From Leptolyngbya sp. CCY15150 (GTDB taxonomy: Bacteria > Cyanobacteriota > Cyanobacteriia > RECH01): DNA of 64,000 bases. The stretch covers positions 1 to 64,000 of the forward strand of contig NZ_JACSWB010000132.1 of NCBI RefSeq assembly GCF_016888135.1, given 5' to 3'. Numbering within the stretch: position 1 is the first letter of the stretch; each line of letters begins with the position of its first letter. The notes beneath the pieces were generated by a model. That model saw nothing but the letters and a program-made list of their open reading frames with translations. It searched no databases and was not told where the DNA came from. The position numbers and the translations under genes were made by a program. Positions 23,485 to 33,202 of the stretch are shown here, piece by piece.

Positions 23485-25095
23485 ATGGTGACGAGCTACT
23501 TTTTGACGTCTAATTTAGAGCGAGCCCTGCCCGAATCATCGGGAGAGTTTGCCGGCTGGGTCAGTGCGCTGATTATTTTGCTGCTGGTGGCAACGGCGGT
23601 GGCCTTGGTCACCCGGCGGCTGCGGATTCCCTATGTGGTGGGCTTGGTCTTGGCTGGATTGGCGATCACCCAAGATGCCCTGCCCGCCTCCATTCGCCTC
23701 AATTCAGATGTCATTTTGAACCTCTTTCTGCCAATTCTGATTTTTGAAGCAGCCATCAATACCGACATCAGTCGCCTGCGCAGCACCATCAAACCTATTG
23801 CCCTGTTAGCCGGCCCAGGGGTCGTCTTGGCAGCGGCGATTACGGCAGCTTTAATCCAGCTAGGGCTGTCGCTACCCTGGATTACCGCCTGTGCCATCGG
23901 CGTCATTTTGACGATTACCGATACGGTCTCGGTGATTGCAGCCTTTCGAGAGGTCTCGGTGCCGGGGCGCTTGGCGACGATTGTGGAGGGAGAAAGCCTC
24001 TTTAATGACGGCATGGCCCTGGTGCTCTTGGGCATCATTACCACCATCCATCTGCAGGGATCGTTTACCGTGGGTGAGGGGCTTGAGCAACTGCTGATTG
24101 CCTTTGTCGGCGGTGGGGCGCTGGGGTGGGGGCTGGGCTACCTCTGCGTGGGCATTTTCCGCCAGTTGGACGATGCTCTTAGCCATATTTTGCTGACGGT
24201 GGCGGTGTCCTTGGGCACGTTTCAGATTGGGCAACTGTTGGGGGTATCGAGTGCGATCGCTGTTGTGGTAACAGGTCTGGTGATTGGTAACCTCGGCTTC
24301 CGTCAAGCGTCCGCCTCTACCAAAGTCGCCCTCACTAATTTTTGGGAATATGCTGGCTTTGGGGTGAATACCTTTATTTTTCTGCTGGTGGGTATTGAAG
24401 TCAACCCGTTGCTGTTGCTCGATGCTCTGCCCGCTACGTTATTTGTCGTCGTCGCCTACCAACTGGGCCGCATCTTTTCCATCTACCCGCTGTTGGCGTT
24501 GCTAAGTCGCTTCGATCGCCCCTTGCCCCTGCGCTGGCAGCATGTTTTGATTGCGGGAAATGTGAAAGGATCGCTATCCATGGCCCTGGCCTTGAGCCTG
24601 CCCGTTACCTTACCCGATCGAATGCAGGTGATTACCCTCGTGTTTAGTACTGTACTCGTATCTTTAGTAGGCCAAGGTCTGAGCTTACCGTGGCTAGTAA
24701 AACGGCTACGCCTCTCAAAACCTTCTCCCACCAAGCAGCGTATTCAGTCCTTGCAGCTCAACCTGATTGCTTCCAAAGCAGCCCAGCAGGAGCTATCCGA
24801 ATTACTGCAGTCCGGCAGTTTACCTAAATCCTTGCATGAGGAATTGTTCGCGACCTATCAAGCTAAGATTGCCAGCTCTGAACGCGAGTTGCGTGATCTA
24901 TACAATGTCCGTGGAATGGTGGGGCAAGGTAGCGTTGATGACCAAAATCCCCTAGACAGTCTGCTGCGGCGCTTGTATCTAGCGGAAAAAGGAGCGGTGA
25001 ACCAAGCTATCCGCAAGGGATTGTTATCGGATGACCTAGCTCAACCCTATCTAACAGTACTTAATGAAAAACTTCTGTCTCTTAAGGACGATTAG
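23485..25095 (+). CDS. CPA1-family Na+/H+ antiporter (NhaP-like)
   Basis: Membrane protein of 536 residues with about twelve hydrophobic segments in residues 20-405, then a soluble helical tail of about 130 residues. CPA1 hallmarks are the ITDTVSVIAAFREV segment and the ESLFNDGMALVLLG motif with the ion-binding Asn-Asp pair. It should exchange Na+ (or K+) for H+ across the cytoplasmic membrane. The start is put at ATG 23485, just after TTGAGG; a TTG nine bases earlier is also in frame. Its last four bases overlap the end of the convergent RCK gene. Confidence 0.88.
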   Translation: MVTSYFLTSNLERALPESSGEFAGWVSALIILLLVATAVALVTRRLRIPYVVGLVLAGLAITQDALPASIRLNSDVILNLFLPILIFEAAINTDISRLRSTIKPIALLAGPGVVLAAAITAALIQLGLSLPWITACAIGVILTITDTVSVIAAFREVSVPGRLATIVEGESLFNDGMALVLLGIITTIHLQGSFTVGEGLEQLLIAFVGGGALGWGLGYLCVGIFRQLDDALSHILLTVAVSLGTFQIGQLLGVSSAIAVVVTGLVIGNLGFRQASASTKVALTNFWEYAGFGVNTFIFLLVGIEVNPLLLLDALPATLFVVVAYQLGRIFSIYPLLALLSRFDRPLPLRWQHVLIAGNVKGSLSMALALSLPVTLPDRMQVITLVFSTVLVSLVGQGLSLPWLVKRLRLSKPSPTKQRIQSLQLNLIASKAAQQELSELLQSGSLPKSLHEELFATYQAKIASSERELRDLYNVRGMVGQGSVDDQNPLDSLLRRLYLAEKGAVNQAIRKGLLSDDLAQPYLTVLNEKLLSLKDD

Positions 25096-25826
25096 ACAAC
25101 TCCGTTCAGACTAGCTTGGGGCAAGATGCTGGCGCTCGGGCCGCAGTCCTGGGTGCATAACCCCATGAATTCAATCATTTGCCGCACAAGGTGGGGTTTG
25201 GTGACCGCTAGGATGGTGGAACCATTTTCTAGGATGGTGCTGCCATTGGGAATAATCAGGTCTTCATGGGGATGGGCTTGGTAGCCGATGATCAGGGAGC
25301 CGGAAGGGAAGCGCGGATCTTGGGCCACTTCGGCGACGCTGCGCCCGACGATGTAGCACTGCTGGGGAATCGATAGCTTCAGGACTTCTACCTGTCCTTG
25401 CTCGAAGTGCATCATGGCATCCACTTGGGGATATTCGATAGCGTTCACGATACGGGCGATCGCTAACTCGGTGGTGCTGATGATATGGGTGGCTCCGGCG
25501 AGACGGTAGGGGGCGGCAAAGTCGCGATCGCGCATTCTCACCACAATTTGATCGACGCCATAATGTTTAGAAAGGGTGACCATGGCGAGGTTGAGGGCAT
25601 CGTCCTGGAGGGATGCGATCACGGCGTCGGCTTTGCGGATACCGGCTTCCATCAGCACGGTGGTGTTGACAGCACTGCCTTCAAAGGCCATGACGCCAAT
25701 TTTCTCTCGGGCATGTTGGCAAGCAAGGGGGTTGGTATCCACGATGGCGATGGTATGACCCATTTGCAGTAGGGTGGTGGCTAGATCTAGCCCCATCATG
25801 CTAGCGCCTCCAATCACAACGTACAT
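25092..25826 (-). CDS. RCK/TrkA-type NAD-binding K+ transport regulator
   Basis: Cytoplasmic protein of 244 residues with an RCK_N Rossmann fold (residues 1-125, ending in VRMRDRDFAAPYRLAGATHIISTTELAI) and an RCK_C ligand-binding domain (about 140-225). Such proteins bind NAD(H), ATP or c-di-AMP and gate K+ channels or KefB-like antiporters. The usual GxGxxG is degenerate here (IGGASMMG), so nucleotide preference may differ. Asp29 at the end of strand 2 (AIVDTNP) is kept, favouring NAD over NADP. GAGGAG precedes the ATG. A broken reading frame ends 3 bp upstream. It may regulate the adjacent CPA1 antiporter, but no K+ channel gene is adjacent. Confidence 0.82.
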   Translation of the reverse strand: MYVVIGGASMMGLDLATTLLQMGHTIAIVDTNPLACQHAREKIGVMAFEGSAVNTTVLMEAGIRKADAVIASLQDDALNLAMVTLSKHYGVDQIVVRMRDRDFAAPYRLAGATHIISTTELAIARIVNAIEYPQVDAMMHFEQGQVEVLKLSIPQQCYIVGRSVAEVAQDPRFPSGSLIIGYQAHPHEDLIIPNGSTILENGSTILAVTKPHLVRQMIEFMGLCTQDCGPSASILPQASLNGVV

Positions 25827-25829
25827 AAG

Positions 25830-26081
25830 CTAAACTCCTCGTGCGATCGCCTGTGCTTCTACTTTAGATGGTTTTTTACGTTTTAGGACATTGACACCAT
25901 GAGGGTAGCGTTCCTTATAAAAGTCTGATAGCTTTAAGCCTAATTTATTGAGTCGTGAAGCGATCGCTCGCCCAGGTGATCGTTTTCTTTGAGTAAGCAA
26001 CTGATAGAATTCTCCAATCAGGACTGGTTCGTTTGCAGCATTATTATATTTTTCTGAATGAATTTTATTGATGCTTTTAGG
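25830..26081 (-). pseudogene. Short open frame without start codon, upstream of the RCK gene
   Basis: An 83-residue frame ends in TAG 3 bp before the RCK start codon, as in a translationally coupled operon. Its composition looks coding, basic and helical (GEFYQLLTQRKRSPGRAIAS, LSDFYKERYPHGVNVLKRKK). It opens after an in-frame TGA and has no ATG or GTG; the first TTG is 28 codons in. It is either the surviving 3-prime part of a decayed gene or uses a rare start. I do not recognise the family. Confidence 0.4.
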
Positions 26082-26200
26082 TCAAAACCTTGCAGCTTCC
26101 GGAATCTGTCGCTATGGTTTTAGAGTAAAGCTATCATCTGATTAGCCTTTGTGGCTCAACGTCTGGTGATATCACGGTATACACTGCTCACAGCGATCGC

Positions 26201-29200
26201 ATGACCCCCAACGACGTCCAACGGATTCAGGCATTTATTGAAAAATGGCAAAGCTCAGAAGGAAATGAGCGAGCTAATTACCAAACCTTCTTTGGCGATC
26301 TTTGTGCTGCTCTCGGTGTCGAGGGGCCGCCGCCGAAGGGTAGTGTATTGGGGGATCCCTATTGTTTTGATAAGGACATCAAGTTTTTCAGCAGCGACAA
26401 GGCAGAATCTACCCGCTTTGCCGATTTCTACAAAGAAGGCTGTTTTTTGATTGAGGCGAAGCAGGGGAGTAGTGAGTCGGGCAAGGGGCATGGCAAGCGG
26501 GGCACGAAGGTCTACGACGACAACATGCAGAAGGCGTTCAACCAGGCGAAGTCCTATGCCTATAACCGTATGTTGGGGGCGATGCCGCCGTTTTTGATCA
26601 CCTGCGATATTGGCTCTCATTTCAATATTTGGGAAGGCTTTAGTGGGGAATATGGCAGCTATGGGGCGCGGCAGCGGATCAACCTAGCGGATTTGCGCGA
26701 CCCGGAGGTGTTCGATCGCTTCGTCAAAATGTTCACGGATCCGCAAGCGCTCAACCCTGAGAAGTATCGGGCCAGGGTGACGCGGGAGGTGGCGGCAGAG
26801 TTGGCGAAGCTCACCCGCTGGATTGAGGAACAGGGGCACGATCCTCAAGAAACGGCTAATTTTTTGATGCGCTGCATTTTTACGATGTTTGCCGAGGATG
26901 TGGAGCTGCTGAAGGGGGAGGTGTTTACCAAGGCGTTGCGCGATCGCTGGATTGCGAACCCGGCAACCTTTAAGCCCGAGATTGAGCAGCTTTGGCAAAC
27001 GATGAACACCGGGGGTAGCTTTGGGTTTGAGCGCATCTTGAAGTTTAATGGCAGCTTTTTTGAGAACGCCAGTGCGATCGCTCTCCCCAAGGAACAGCTA
27101 GAGGTTTTGTATGCCGCTGCTGCGAAGGATTGGAGCCAGGTGGAACCTGCGATTTTTGGGACGTTGCTGGAACGGGCACTGGAGAAGAAGGAACGCAGCC
27201 GTCTGGGTGCCCACTACACGCCGCGATCCTATGTGGAACGGTTGGTGCGTCCGGTGGTGATGGAGCCGTTGCGGGAGGAGTGGGATGGGATTGAGATTGA
27301 GCTAAAGCGTTTGTTAGAACCTGCTGCTGGTCAGGAGAACCCCACCGCCACCCAGCGCAAAAAGGCAGAGCAGGAAATCACCACTTTCTTGAAGAAGCTG
27401 CGCACGATCAAGATTCTTGATCCGGCTTGTGGGACGGGCAATTTCTTGTATGTGTCGTTGGATTTGCTGAAGGGGTTGGAGGCGGAGGTGCAAACGCGCC
27501 TGGTGGATGTGGCAGGGCAGGTGCAGCTCAATGTGTTGGAGCAGATTAACCCATCGCAGTTTTTGGGAATTGAGCTAAATCCCAGGGCGGCCGCTATTGC
27601 TGAACTGGTGATCTGGATTGGTTATCTCCAGTGGTATTTCAAACGCTATGGCAATGCAGAACCGCCAGAGCCGGTGTTGCAGGCGTTTGGCAATATCGAA
27701 AACCGGGATGCGGTGTTGACCTATGATGGCAAGGAGCCGGATGTAGACCCGAAGACGGGGCAGGTGCGAACCCGTTGGGGTGGGCGAATGATGCGGCATC
27801 CAGTGACGGGGGAGGAAGTACCCGATCCCATGGATCAGGTGGTGATTTATCGATATTTGAATCCTCGCCCTGCGGAGTGGCCGGAGGCGGATTATGTGGT
27901 GTCAAATCCACCGTTTTTAGGAAAACTCTTTATGTTCGAGAGATTAGGAGAAGGCTATGTTAAAGCTCTTAGAGAAGCTTACAAAGGTCAAGTTCCTGAT
28001 AGTTGTGACTTTGTAATGTACTGGTGGTATTTTGCAGCCGAATTAGCATCTAATAAAGAGCTTCAACGTTTTGGACTCGTAACTACAAACAGCATTACCC
28101 AAACCTTTAATCGTCAAGTTCTTAAGAAGGCTTTACAGCCACCAAAACCCATTCATTTAATTTTTGCGATTCCCGATCATCCGTGGATTGATAGTGAGGA
28201 GTGTGCTGCTGTAAGAATTGCAATGACAGCAGCAGAGAATGGAGTAGGTGCTGGACAACTCAATTTAGTCACTACAGAAAGCGATATAGAAGATGGAATA
28301 GCGTCTATTAGCTTATTAAATAAAAAAGGAATCATTCAAGACAATTTAAGTATTGGCGCTAATACAAGCTCTGTCATGCCACTCAAAAGTAATGATGATT
28401 TAAGTGGTATGGGCATGATGCTGGGTAACCGAGGATTTATTTTAGATGATGACGAAGAGTTTTCTGAACCAGTCATTAGGCCGATTATTACTGGTCGAGA
28501 TATAACAAATACAATCCGAAATCGTCGAGTTATAGATTTTTATGGGCTAACTCCAAAAGAAGCTCAGAAAATAGCACCTCAGTCATTCCAGAAAGTTCTC
28601 TTAAAGGTCAAACCTGAGAGAGATGTAAATTCACGCAAGAGCAGAAGAGAAAGCTGGTGGCTTTTTGGAGAAACGATGCCAAGAACTAGACGAGCTATCG
28701 AGGGATTATCGCGCTATATCGTTACTCCAGAAACTTCAAAGCATAGGATTTTCATGCTAATTGATGGAGCGGTTTTACCTGAACACGGTTTGATTGCTAT
28801 TGGAAGTGATAGTGGTTTCATTTTCGGTGTTTTATCCAGCCGAGTTCACGTGGACTGGACTCTTTCTGTTGGAGGCACCTTAGAAGATAGGCCACGTTAT
28901 AACAAGAGCGTCTGCTTCGACCCCTTCCCCTTCCCAGATCCCACCCCAGAACAAAAACAGAAAATCCGCGAACTGGGCGAACGGCTTGATGCCCACCGCA
29001 AGCAAGTCCAAGCTGCCCATCCCGACATCACCATCACCGGGATGTATAACCTCCTCGAAAAACTCCGCGCCGGGACACCCTTCACCGACGCAGACCGAGA
29101 GTACAACAACAAAGCCCTCGTCTCCACCCTCAAACAAATCCACGATGAGCTAGACACCGCCGTTCTCGATGCCTACGGCTGGCCCCACGACATCACCGAC

Positions 29201-29617
29201 GAGCAAATCCTCGAACGCCTCGTTACCCTCAACGCCGAACGCGCCGCCGAAGAACGTAACGGCCTCATCCGCTGGCTCCGCCCCGACTACCAAGCCCCGG
29301 AACAAGCGCAACCTGTTCAAACAGCGATCGAAGGTGTGGGTGCCCCCGAAGAAGTGATCATCGCCCCTGTCGAAGCGCAAAAGTGGCCCACCCAGCCCAA
29401 AGAACAACTCGCCGCCATCCGCGACCTGCTGCGCACCACCCCCGGCGAATGGACAGCCAAACAAATTGCGGCTCAGTTCAAAGGACGCACCACGCCAAAG
29501 AAACTCCAAGACATCACCGACAACCTCGAACGCATGGAGTTTTTCAGCCAGGTGATCGCCGAACAGCGCGACGGCATAACCTACTGGCACTATATTGAAT
29601 CGTCCGTTGCCGCCTAA
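26201..29617 (+). CDS. Single-chain type IIL (MmeI-like) restriction-modification enzyme
   Basis: Protein of 1138 residues combining nuclease, methyltransferase and specificity. Nuclease residues D75, E85 and K87 (DFYKEGCFLIEAK) have the D-x9-E-x-K spacing of MmeI. A helical spacer leads to an N6-adenine methyltransferase core with motif I LDPACGTGNFLYVS near residue 406 and catalytic NPPF at 569-572. The target-recognition part follows (about 600-900), then the FPFPDPTPEQ block and a C-terminal winged-helix-like tail (TTPGEWTAKQIAAQFKGRTTPKKLQD). One polypeptide should both methylate one strand of its site and cut at a distance. Base use is mosaic: G-rich third positions up to about 27905, AT-rich to about 28915, then C-rich third positions. 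The start ATG 26201 fits the family N-terminus. No other defence genes adjoin it. Confidence 0.85.
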   Translation: MTPNDVQRIQAFIEKWQSSEGNERANYQTFFGDLCAALGVEGPPPKGSVLGDPYCFDKDIKFFSSDKAESTRFADFYKEGCFLIEAKQGSSESGKGHGKRGTKVYDDNMQKAFNQAKSYAYNRMLGAMPPFLITCDIGSHFNIWEGFSGEYGSYGARQRINLADLRDPEVFDRFVKMFTDPQALNPEKYRARVTREVAAELAKLTRWIEEQGHDPQETANFLMRCIFTMFAEDVELLKGEVFTKALRDRWIANPATFKPEIEQLWQTMNTGGSFGFERILKFNGSFFENASAIALPKEQLEVLYAAAAKDWSQVEPAIFGTLLERALEKKERSRLGAHYTPRSYVERLVRPVVMEPLREEWDGIEIELKRLLEPAAGQENPTATQRKKAEQEITTFLKKLRTIKILDPACGTGNFLYVSLDLLKGLEAEVQTRLVDVAGQVQLNVLEQINPSQFLGIELNPRAAAIAELVIWIGYLQWYFKRYGNAEPPEPVLQAFGNIENRDAVLTYDGKEPDVDPKTGQVRTRWGGRMMRHPVTGEEVPDPMDQVVIYRYLNPRPAEWPEADYVVSNPPFLGKLFMFERLGEGYVKALREAYKGQVPDSCDFVMYWWYFAAELASNKELQRFGLVTTNSITQTFNRQVLKKALQPPKPIHLIFAIPDHPWIDSEECAAVRIAMTAAENGVGAGQLNLVTTESDIEDGIASISLLNKKGIIQDNLSIGANTSSVMPLKSNDDLSGMGMMLGNRGFILDDDEEFSEPVIRPIITGRDITNTIRNRRVIDFYGLTPKEAQKIAPQSFQKVLLKVKPERDVNSRKSRRESWWLFGETMPRTRRAIEGLSRYIVTPETSKHRIFMLIDGAVLPEHGLIAIGSDSGFIFGVLSSRVHVDWTLSVGGTLEDRPRYNKSVCFDPFPFPDPTPEQKQKIRELGERLDAHRKQVQAAHPDITITGMYNLLEKLRAGTPFTDADREYNNKALVSTLKQIHDELDTAVLDAYGWPHDITDEQILERLVTLNAERAAEERNGLIRWLRPDYQAPEQAQPVQTAIEGVGAPEEVIIAPVEAQKWPTQPKEQLAAIRDLLRTTPGEWTAKQIAAQFKGRTTPKKLQDITDNLERMEFFSQVIAEQRDGITYWHYIESSVAA

Positions 29618-29660
29618 GGACAATGCACCATGTTGTTTAGCCCCAACGTTGCCCTGTTTT

Positions 29661-30554
29661 TTAAGAATCGCTCTGTAATGCTTCAAAGCCAGCGATAATA
29701 TCGAGAAGTTCCTCCGTCACTAACGTTTGGCGATGCTGATTGTAGTCACTTTGGATTTGGGCAAGGCGTTCTTGGATATTTTTTTCGGCCACCTGCATCG
29801 CGGCCAGACGGCTGGCATTTTCGCTGGCGAGGGATTCCGCACAGGCCCGGAATAGTCCTAGAAAGAAAAGCTGTTGGAATAGGGCAGAGAACAGTTGTTC
29901 TGGAGGTAGAGTAATCATCGGCACCTGACGCGATCGCCATGGCTGATGCCGTAGATGGTTCAGCCAATCAGCATCCAGGGGATAGAGCTGAAACGTTTTC
30001 GGTCGATAGCTAGATCCACCCAGGAAGCGATGATGAAATACATAGATAGAGCCAATAGCTGAGTGCGATCGCCATTCCTCAAGCTTTTGCACAATCGTTT
30101 GCACCATGGGCGTGATGCCGCTCACCGAGCTGGGCACGCTGAAGCTACTATCGGTGGCATAGCCATCATCAGCCAGGCGCGCAGCCAAGCGGGTGCCCAC
30201 GGTGATTAAACGAGGAGGGAGCGATCGCTCGTTAGCCTGGGAAAGGTGGTTTTGTAGATGGTCTAAAACAGCGGCGGCTAATTGTTCATTGAAACGACCA
30301 CACATCCCTTGGTCGGAGCCGAAGATAACTAAGCAAGGCGGTGCAGCGGTGGGACGGATAGGTAAGCCGTTGGGCGTATGGTGTAACAAGACTTGTAGGC
30401 TTAGCTCTAAGACCTGTTGGTAGGTGCTTAGGGACGATACGGCCCGTTCATATTGGTGGATGCTGACGGCAGCCAAGGCCTTCATGGTTTTGACAATGGA
30501 CTGTAGTTCACGGGCGCTGCTGATTTTGCGTTGGAGGGCTTCAGTCGTGGGCAT
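29661..30554 (-). CDS. atpG: N-ATPase gamma subunit
   Basis: Central-stalk subunit of 297 residues. The N-terminal helix ([34 protein letters not shown]) and C-terminal helix ([35 protein letters not shown]) form the rotor coiled coil; the middle is the Rossmann-like part ([15 protein letters not shown]). It rotates inside the alpha3beta3 hexamer, coupling ATP turnover to ion flow. Last gene of the nine-gene operon; its start overlaps the end of atpA by 14 bp. It is divergent enough from housekeeping gamma to belong to the N-type branch, as the operon order also shows. Confidence 0.92.
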   Translation of the reverse strand: MPTTEALQRKISSARELQSIVKTMKALAAVSIHQYERAVSSLSTYQQVLELSLQVLLHHTPNGLPIRPTAAPPCLVIFGSDQGMCGRFNEQLAAAVLDHLQNHLSQANERSLPPRLITVGTRLAARLADDGYATDSSFSVPSSVSGITPMVQTIVQKLEEWRSHSAIGSIYVFHHRFLGGSSYRPKTFQLYPLDADWLNHLRHQPWRSRQVPMITLPPEQLFSALFQQLFFLGLFRACAESLASENASRLAAMQVAEKNIQERLAQIQSDYNQHRQTLVTEELLDIIAGFEALQSDS

Positions 30555-32082
30555 GGGGTTCTAGGCTCCTAACCACAAGAGTTGCTAAGTCGAGCAGGGC
30601 TTTATGGTCACCCTCGGAGAGGGGAATGCCGCTATGGATGCGATCGCTCACATCGGGCAATTGCTCTTGGAGTGCTTGATGAATCTGGGCTTCAGCGGTA
30701 GCAATCTGGTGGCGAGGTAGAGCATCAAACACCCCTTGGGTCACCGCCAGCAGCACGGCAATTTGAGTGGCGGCGGGCAGATGAACGAACTGGGATTGCT
30801 TCAGCACTTCCCGCACCCGCTGCCCCCGATCCAGGGTCTTTTGGGTAGCATCATCTAGACGAGTGCCAAAGCGGGCAAAGAGTTCTAGCTCCTCAAACTG
30901 GGCGTAGGACAGCCGCAATGCTCCGGCCACCTTGGCATAGGCAGGGAGCTGGGTCTTACCACCTACCCGCGACACCGATCGCCCCACGTCTACAGCAGGT
31001 AAAATACCCTTCTGAAATAAGTCGGGGGTTAGGTAAATTTGTCCGTCGGTGATTGACACTAAGTTAGTGGGAATGTAGGCGGATAGGTTTTGGGCTTCTG
31101 TTTCCACAATGGGCAGGGCCGTCAGGGAGCCACCGCCGCGCTCGGTGCAGAGATGGGTAGCCCGTTCTAGCAGGCGAGAATGGATATAGAAAATGTCGCC
31201 AGGAAAGGCTTCCCGTCCGGGGGGACGGCGCAGCAGTAGGGACAGTTCTCGATAGGCGCGGGCGTGACAGATCAGATCATCGTAGACAATCAGAACATCG
31301 CGGCCCTGTTCCATAAAATATTCGCCCATGGTGGTGGCGGCATAGGGGGCCGTGTACTGCAAACCGGGGGTTGTGTTGCCAGCGGCGACCACAACGATGC
31401 AATAGTCCATGGCTCCTTCCTGCTGCAGCGTGGCAATCAATCGGGCCAGGGCCGATCCCTGTTGGCCAATGGCGCAGTAAATGCAGATCATATCCTTACC
31501 GGCTTGGTTAAGGATCGTGTCGAGGGCGATCGCTGTTTTACCAATTTGGCGATCGCCTAGAATTAACTCCCGCTGACCTCGACCTACGGGAATCAGGGCA
31601 TCAATCACCTTAATCCCCGTCTCAAGCGGTACCGTCACCGGGGCGCGATCGAGGATCGATGGGGCAGGGCGTTCGATGGGCCAACGGGCGATCGCAGCAA
31701 TCGGGCCACGACCATCTAAAGGACGACCCGTAGCATCCATCACCCGCCCCAATAGAGCCGGCCCCACCGGCACATCCATCACCCGCCCCGTGCGGCGCAC
31801 CTCGCAGCCCGCCTGCAGCCCCTGGCTATCATCCAGCAGCACCACGCCCACTTCGTCTGCATCCAGGTTGAAGATCATGCCTAGGCGATCGCCCGGAAAT
31901 AAAACCAGTTCTTCCGATTGTCCATGGGGTAGCCCCACCACTCGGGCAATGCCATTACCTAGATACGTAACGGTGCCGACTTCTTGGCTGGCCAATTCAG
32001 GCTGATGATCCTGAACAGCTTGCCCAAAGGTTTGAAGGGCCTGGTCGAGGGCTGATTGTAGAAATACGTTGGATTGGGTCAT
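30541..32082 (-). CDS. atpA: N-ATPase alpha subunit
   Basis: Non-catalytic nucleotide-binding subunit of the F1 head, 513 residues, the normal length. The P-loop is GDRQIGKTA; the regulatory-site segment around [23 protein letters not shown] is intact, as is the Arg-containing [10 protein letters not shown] loop. It forms the alpha3beta3 hexamer with AtpD. It follows atpF on the same strand after a 76-bp gap and overlaps atpG downstream. A second set of F-type ATPase genes for the thylakoid H+ enzyme is expected elsewhere in the genome. Confidence 0.95.
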   Translation of the reverse strand: MTQSNVFLQSALDQALQTFGQAVQDHQPELASQEVGTVTYLGNGIARVVGLPHGQSEELVLFPGDRLGMIFNLDADEVGVVLLDDSQGLQAGCEVRRTGRVMDVPVGPALLGRVMDATGRPLDGRGPIAAIARWPIERPAPSILDRAPVTVPLETGIKVIDALIPVGRGQRELILGDRQIGKTAIALDTILNQAGKDMICIYCAIGQQGSALARLIATLQQEGAMDYCIVVVAAGNTTPGLQYTAPYAATTMGEYFMEQGRDVLIVYDDLICHARAYRELSLLLRRPPGREAFPGDIFYIHSRLLERATHLCTERGGGSLTALPIVETEAQNLSAYIPTNLVSITDGQIYLTPDLFQKGILPAVDVGRSVSRVGGKTQLPAYAKVAGALRLSYAQFEELELFARFGTRLDDATQKTLDRGQRVREVLKQSQFVHLPAATQIAVLLAVTQGVFDALPRHQIATAEAQIHQALQEQLPDVSDRIHSGIPLSEGDHKALLDLATLVVRSLEPHAHD

Positions 32083-32158
32083 GGTTATGGTTTCTCCGCT
32101 TAGGTCACCTCATTCAGCCTGTAGATCGGGCATTGCCCATCCTAAAGATATAAGTTGC

Positions 32159-32923
32159 TTATCTAGTATGACTGAGGGCGCTGGCAAGCTTGGTGTCTAG
32201 TTCATCTAGGTAATGGGCAATATTCCAATCGAGGAGATAGCCAGCGGTGGTCAACTGAATGCCGCAGATCAGGCTTGGATCGGTGTCGAGGTCAAGGGCG
32301 ATCGCCTCTGGTACATGGTCACCAATCGCTTGGCGCAGGCGATCGCTCTGGGCTGTAGACAGGGGAAAGCCGCTGCGAAGGGTCAGATGGCGATCGGGGC
32401 TGTGGGTGAGGGCAGTGTGGAGGCGGTCTTGCTCCTGGGTGGATAGATGGTGAAGTTGGTGGATAAAAACCTGAACGATGTGTTCCTCCAGATCAACATT
32501 GGCAAGGTGGGTCAGCACTTGGCGCGTTGTGACTACCAACTGCTGTGTAGTTTGCTGATGAATTGTATCCCAGATCTGCTGATGCTCCTGCTCTAGATCC
32601 TTGAGCCACTGCTCCCGAGCGATCGCCACCGACTGCTTAGCCTCGTCTAACCAGGTCTGACGCTGCTGTTCTACCTGTTGTCGCGTTTGTTCCAGCCAAT
32701 CATCATGCTGAGCCTTGAGGGTCGCCTGCATCTGGCGATAGTATTCGGCTTCTTGGGCTGCTTCTGTGAGGCTGGTTTGGGCATCGGCAAGCTGGCTAGC
32801 AATCAGCGCCTCGCGTTTAGACATAGCCTGGGTAATTGGCCCATAGAGAAAGCGTTTGAGCAACCAGACAAGAACAAGAAAGTTAAAAATCTGGGCAACA
32901 ACGGTGAACCAATCAATGAGCAT
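32159..32923 (-). CDS. atpF: N-ATPase b subunit with delta-like C-terminus
   Basis: Peripheral-stalk protein of 254 residues, longer than a usual b subunit (about 160). One N-terminal membrane helix (IDWFTVVAQIFNFLVLVWLLKRFLYGPI) is followed by a long charged coiled coil rich in Gln and Glu. A C-terminal part (TDPSLICGIQLTTAGYLLDWNIAHYLDEL) resembles the end of subunit delta. N-ATPases lack a separate delta gene, and this extension is thought to take its place; no delta gene is present in this operon. Only 3 bp separate it from atpE. Confidence 0.92.
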   Translation of the reverse strand: MLIDWFTVVAQIFNFLVLVWLLKRFLYGPITQAMSKREALIASQLADAQTSLTEAAQEAEYYRQMQATLKAQHDDWLEQTRQQVEQQRQTWLDEAKQSVAIAREQWLKDLEQEHQQIWDTIHQQTTQQLVVTTRQVLTHLANVDLEEHIVQVFIHQLHHLSTQEQDRLHTALTHSPDRHLTLRSGFPLSTAQSDRLRQAIGDHVPEAIALDLDTDPSLICGIQLTTAGYLLDWNIAHYLDELDTKLASALSHTR

Positions 32924-32926
32924 GGT

Positions 32927-33202
32927 CTAGCCTCCTTGCTCAATCAAATAGGCCCAGTAGGGATTGGCGAATAGCAAAATTAAGGACACCACTAAGCAAT
33001 AAATTGCGGTGGATTCTACTAGCGCCATACCGACAAATAAGGTACGGGTGATGGTGGCGGCTTCATCGGGCTGTTGGGCTAGGGCGCTGAGGGCTTGGGC
33101 CAGGGCGCGTCCTTCCCCTAGGGCTGGGCCAATGGAACCAATGGCAATGGTGATGCCAGCGGTGACAATGGAAGCGATCGCAATCCAAGTTATATTATCC
33201 AT
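32927..33202 (-). CDS. atpE: N-ATPase c subunit with Na+-binding signature
   Basis: Rotor-ring proteolipid of 91 residues with two membrane helices joined by a polar loop (ALAQQPDEA). The inner helix has E30 in GPALGEGRALAQ; the outer helix has V62-E63-S64-T65 in MALVESTAIYCL. These match the Na+ ligands of known Na+-translocating F-type c rings (position 32 Gln/Glu, then Val, Glu, Ser, Thr), so Na+ rather than H+ is the predicted ion. The Gly-rich first helix packs the ring. It overlaps atpB by 8 bp. Confidence 0.94.
   Translation of the reverse strand: MDNITWIAIASIVTAGITIAIGSIGPALGEGRALAQALSALAQQPDEAATITRTLFVGMALVESTAIYCLVVSLILLFANPYWAYLIEQGG

Noticed and set aside
23631-24306. Long minus-strand frames opposite the CPA1 antiporter
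   Set aside because: Shadows of a membrane-protein gene whose hydrophobic codons leave the complement open.
29150-29686. 178-codon minus-strand frame opposite the end of the restriction enzyme
   Set aside because: A result of the C-rich third positions on the plus strand; no domain recognised, and it overlaps the atpG end.
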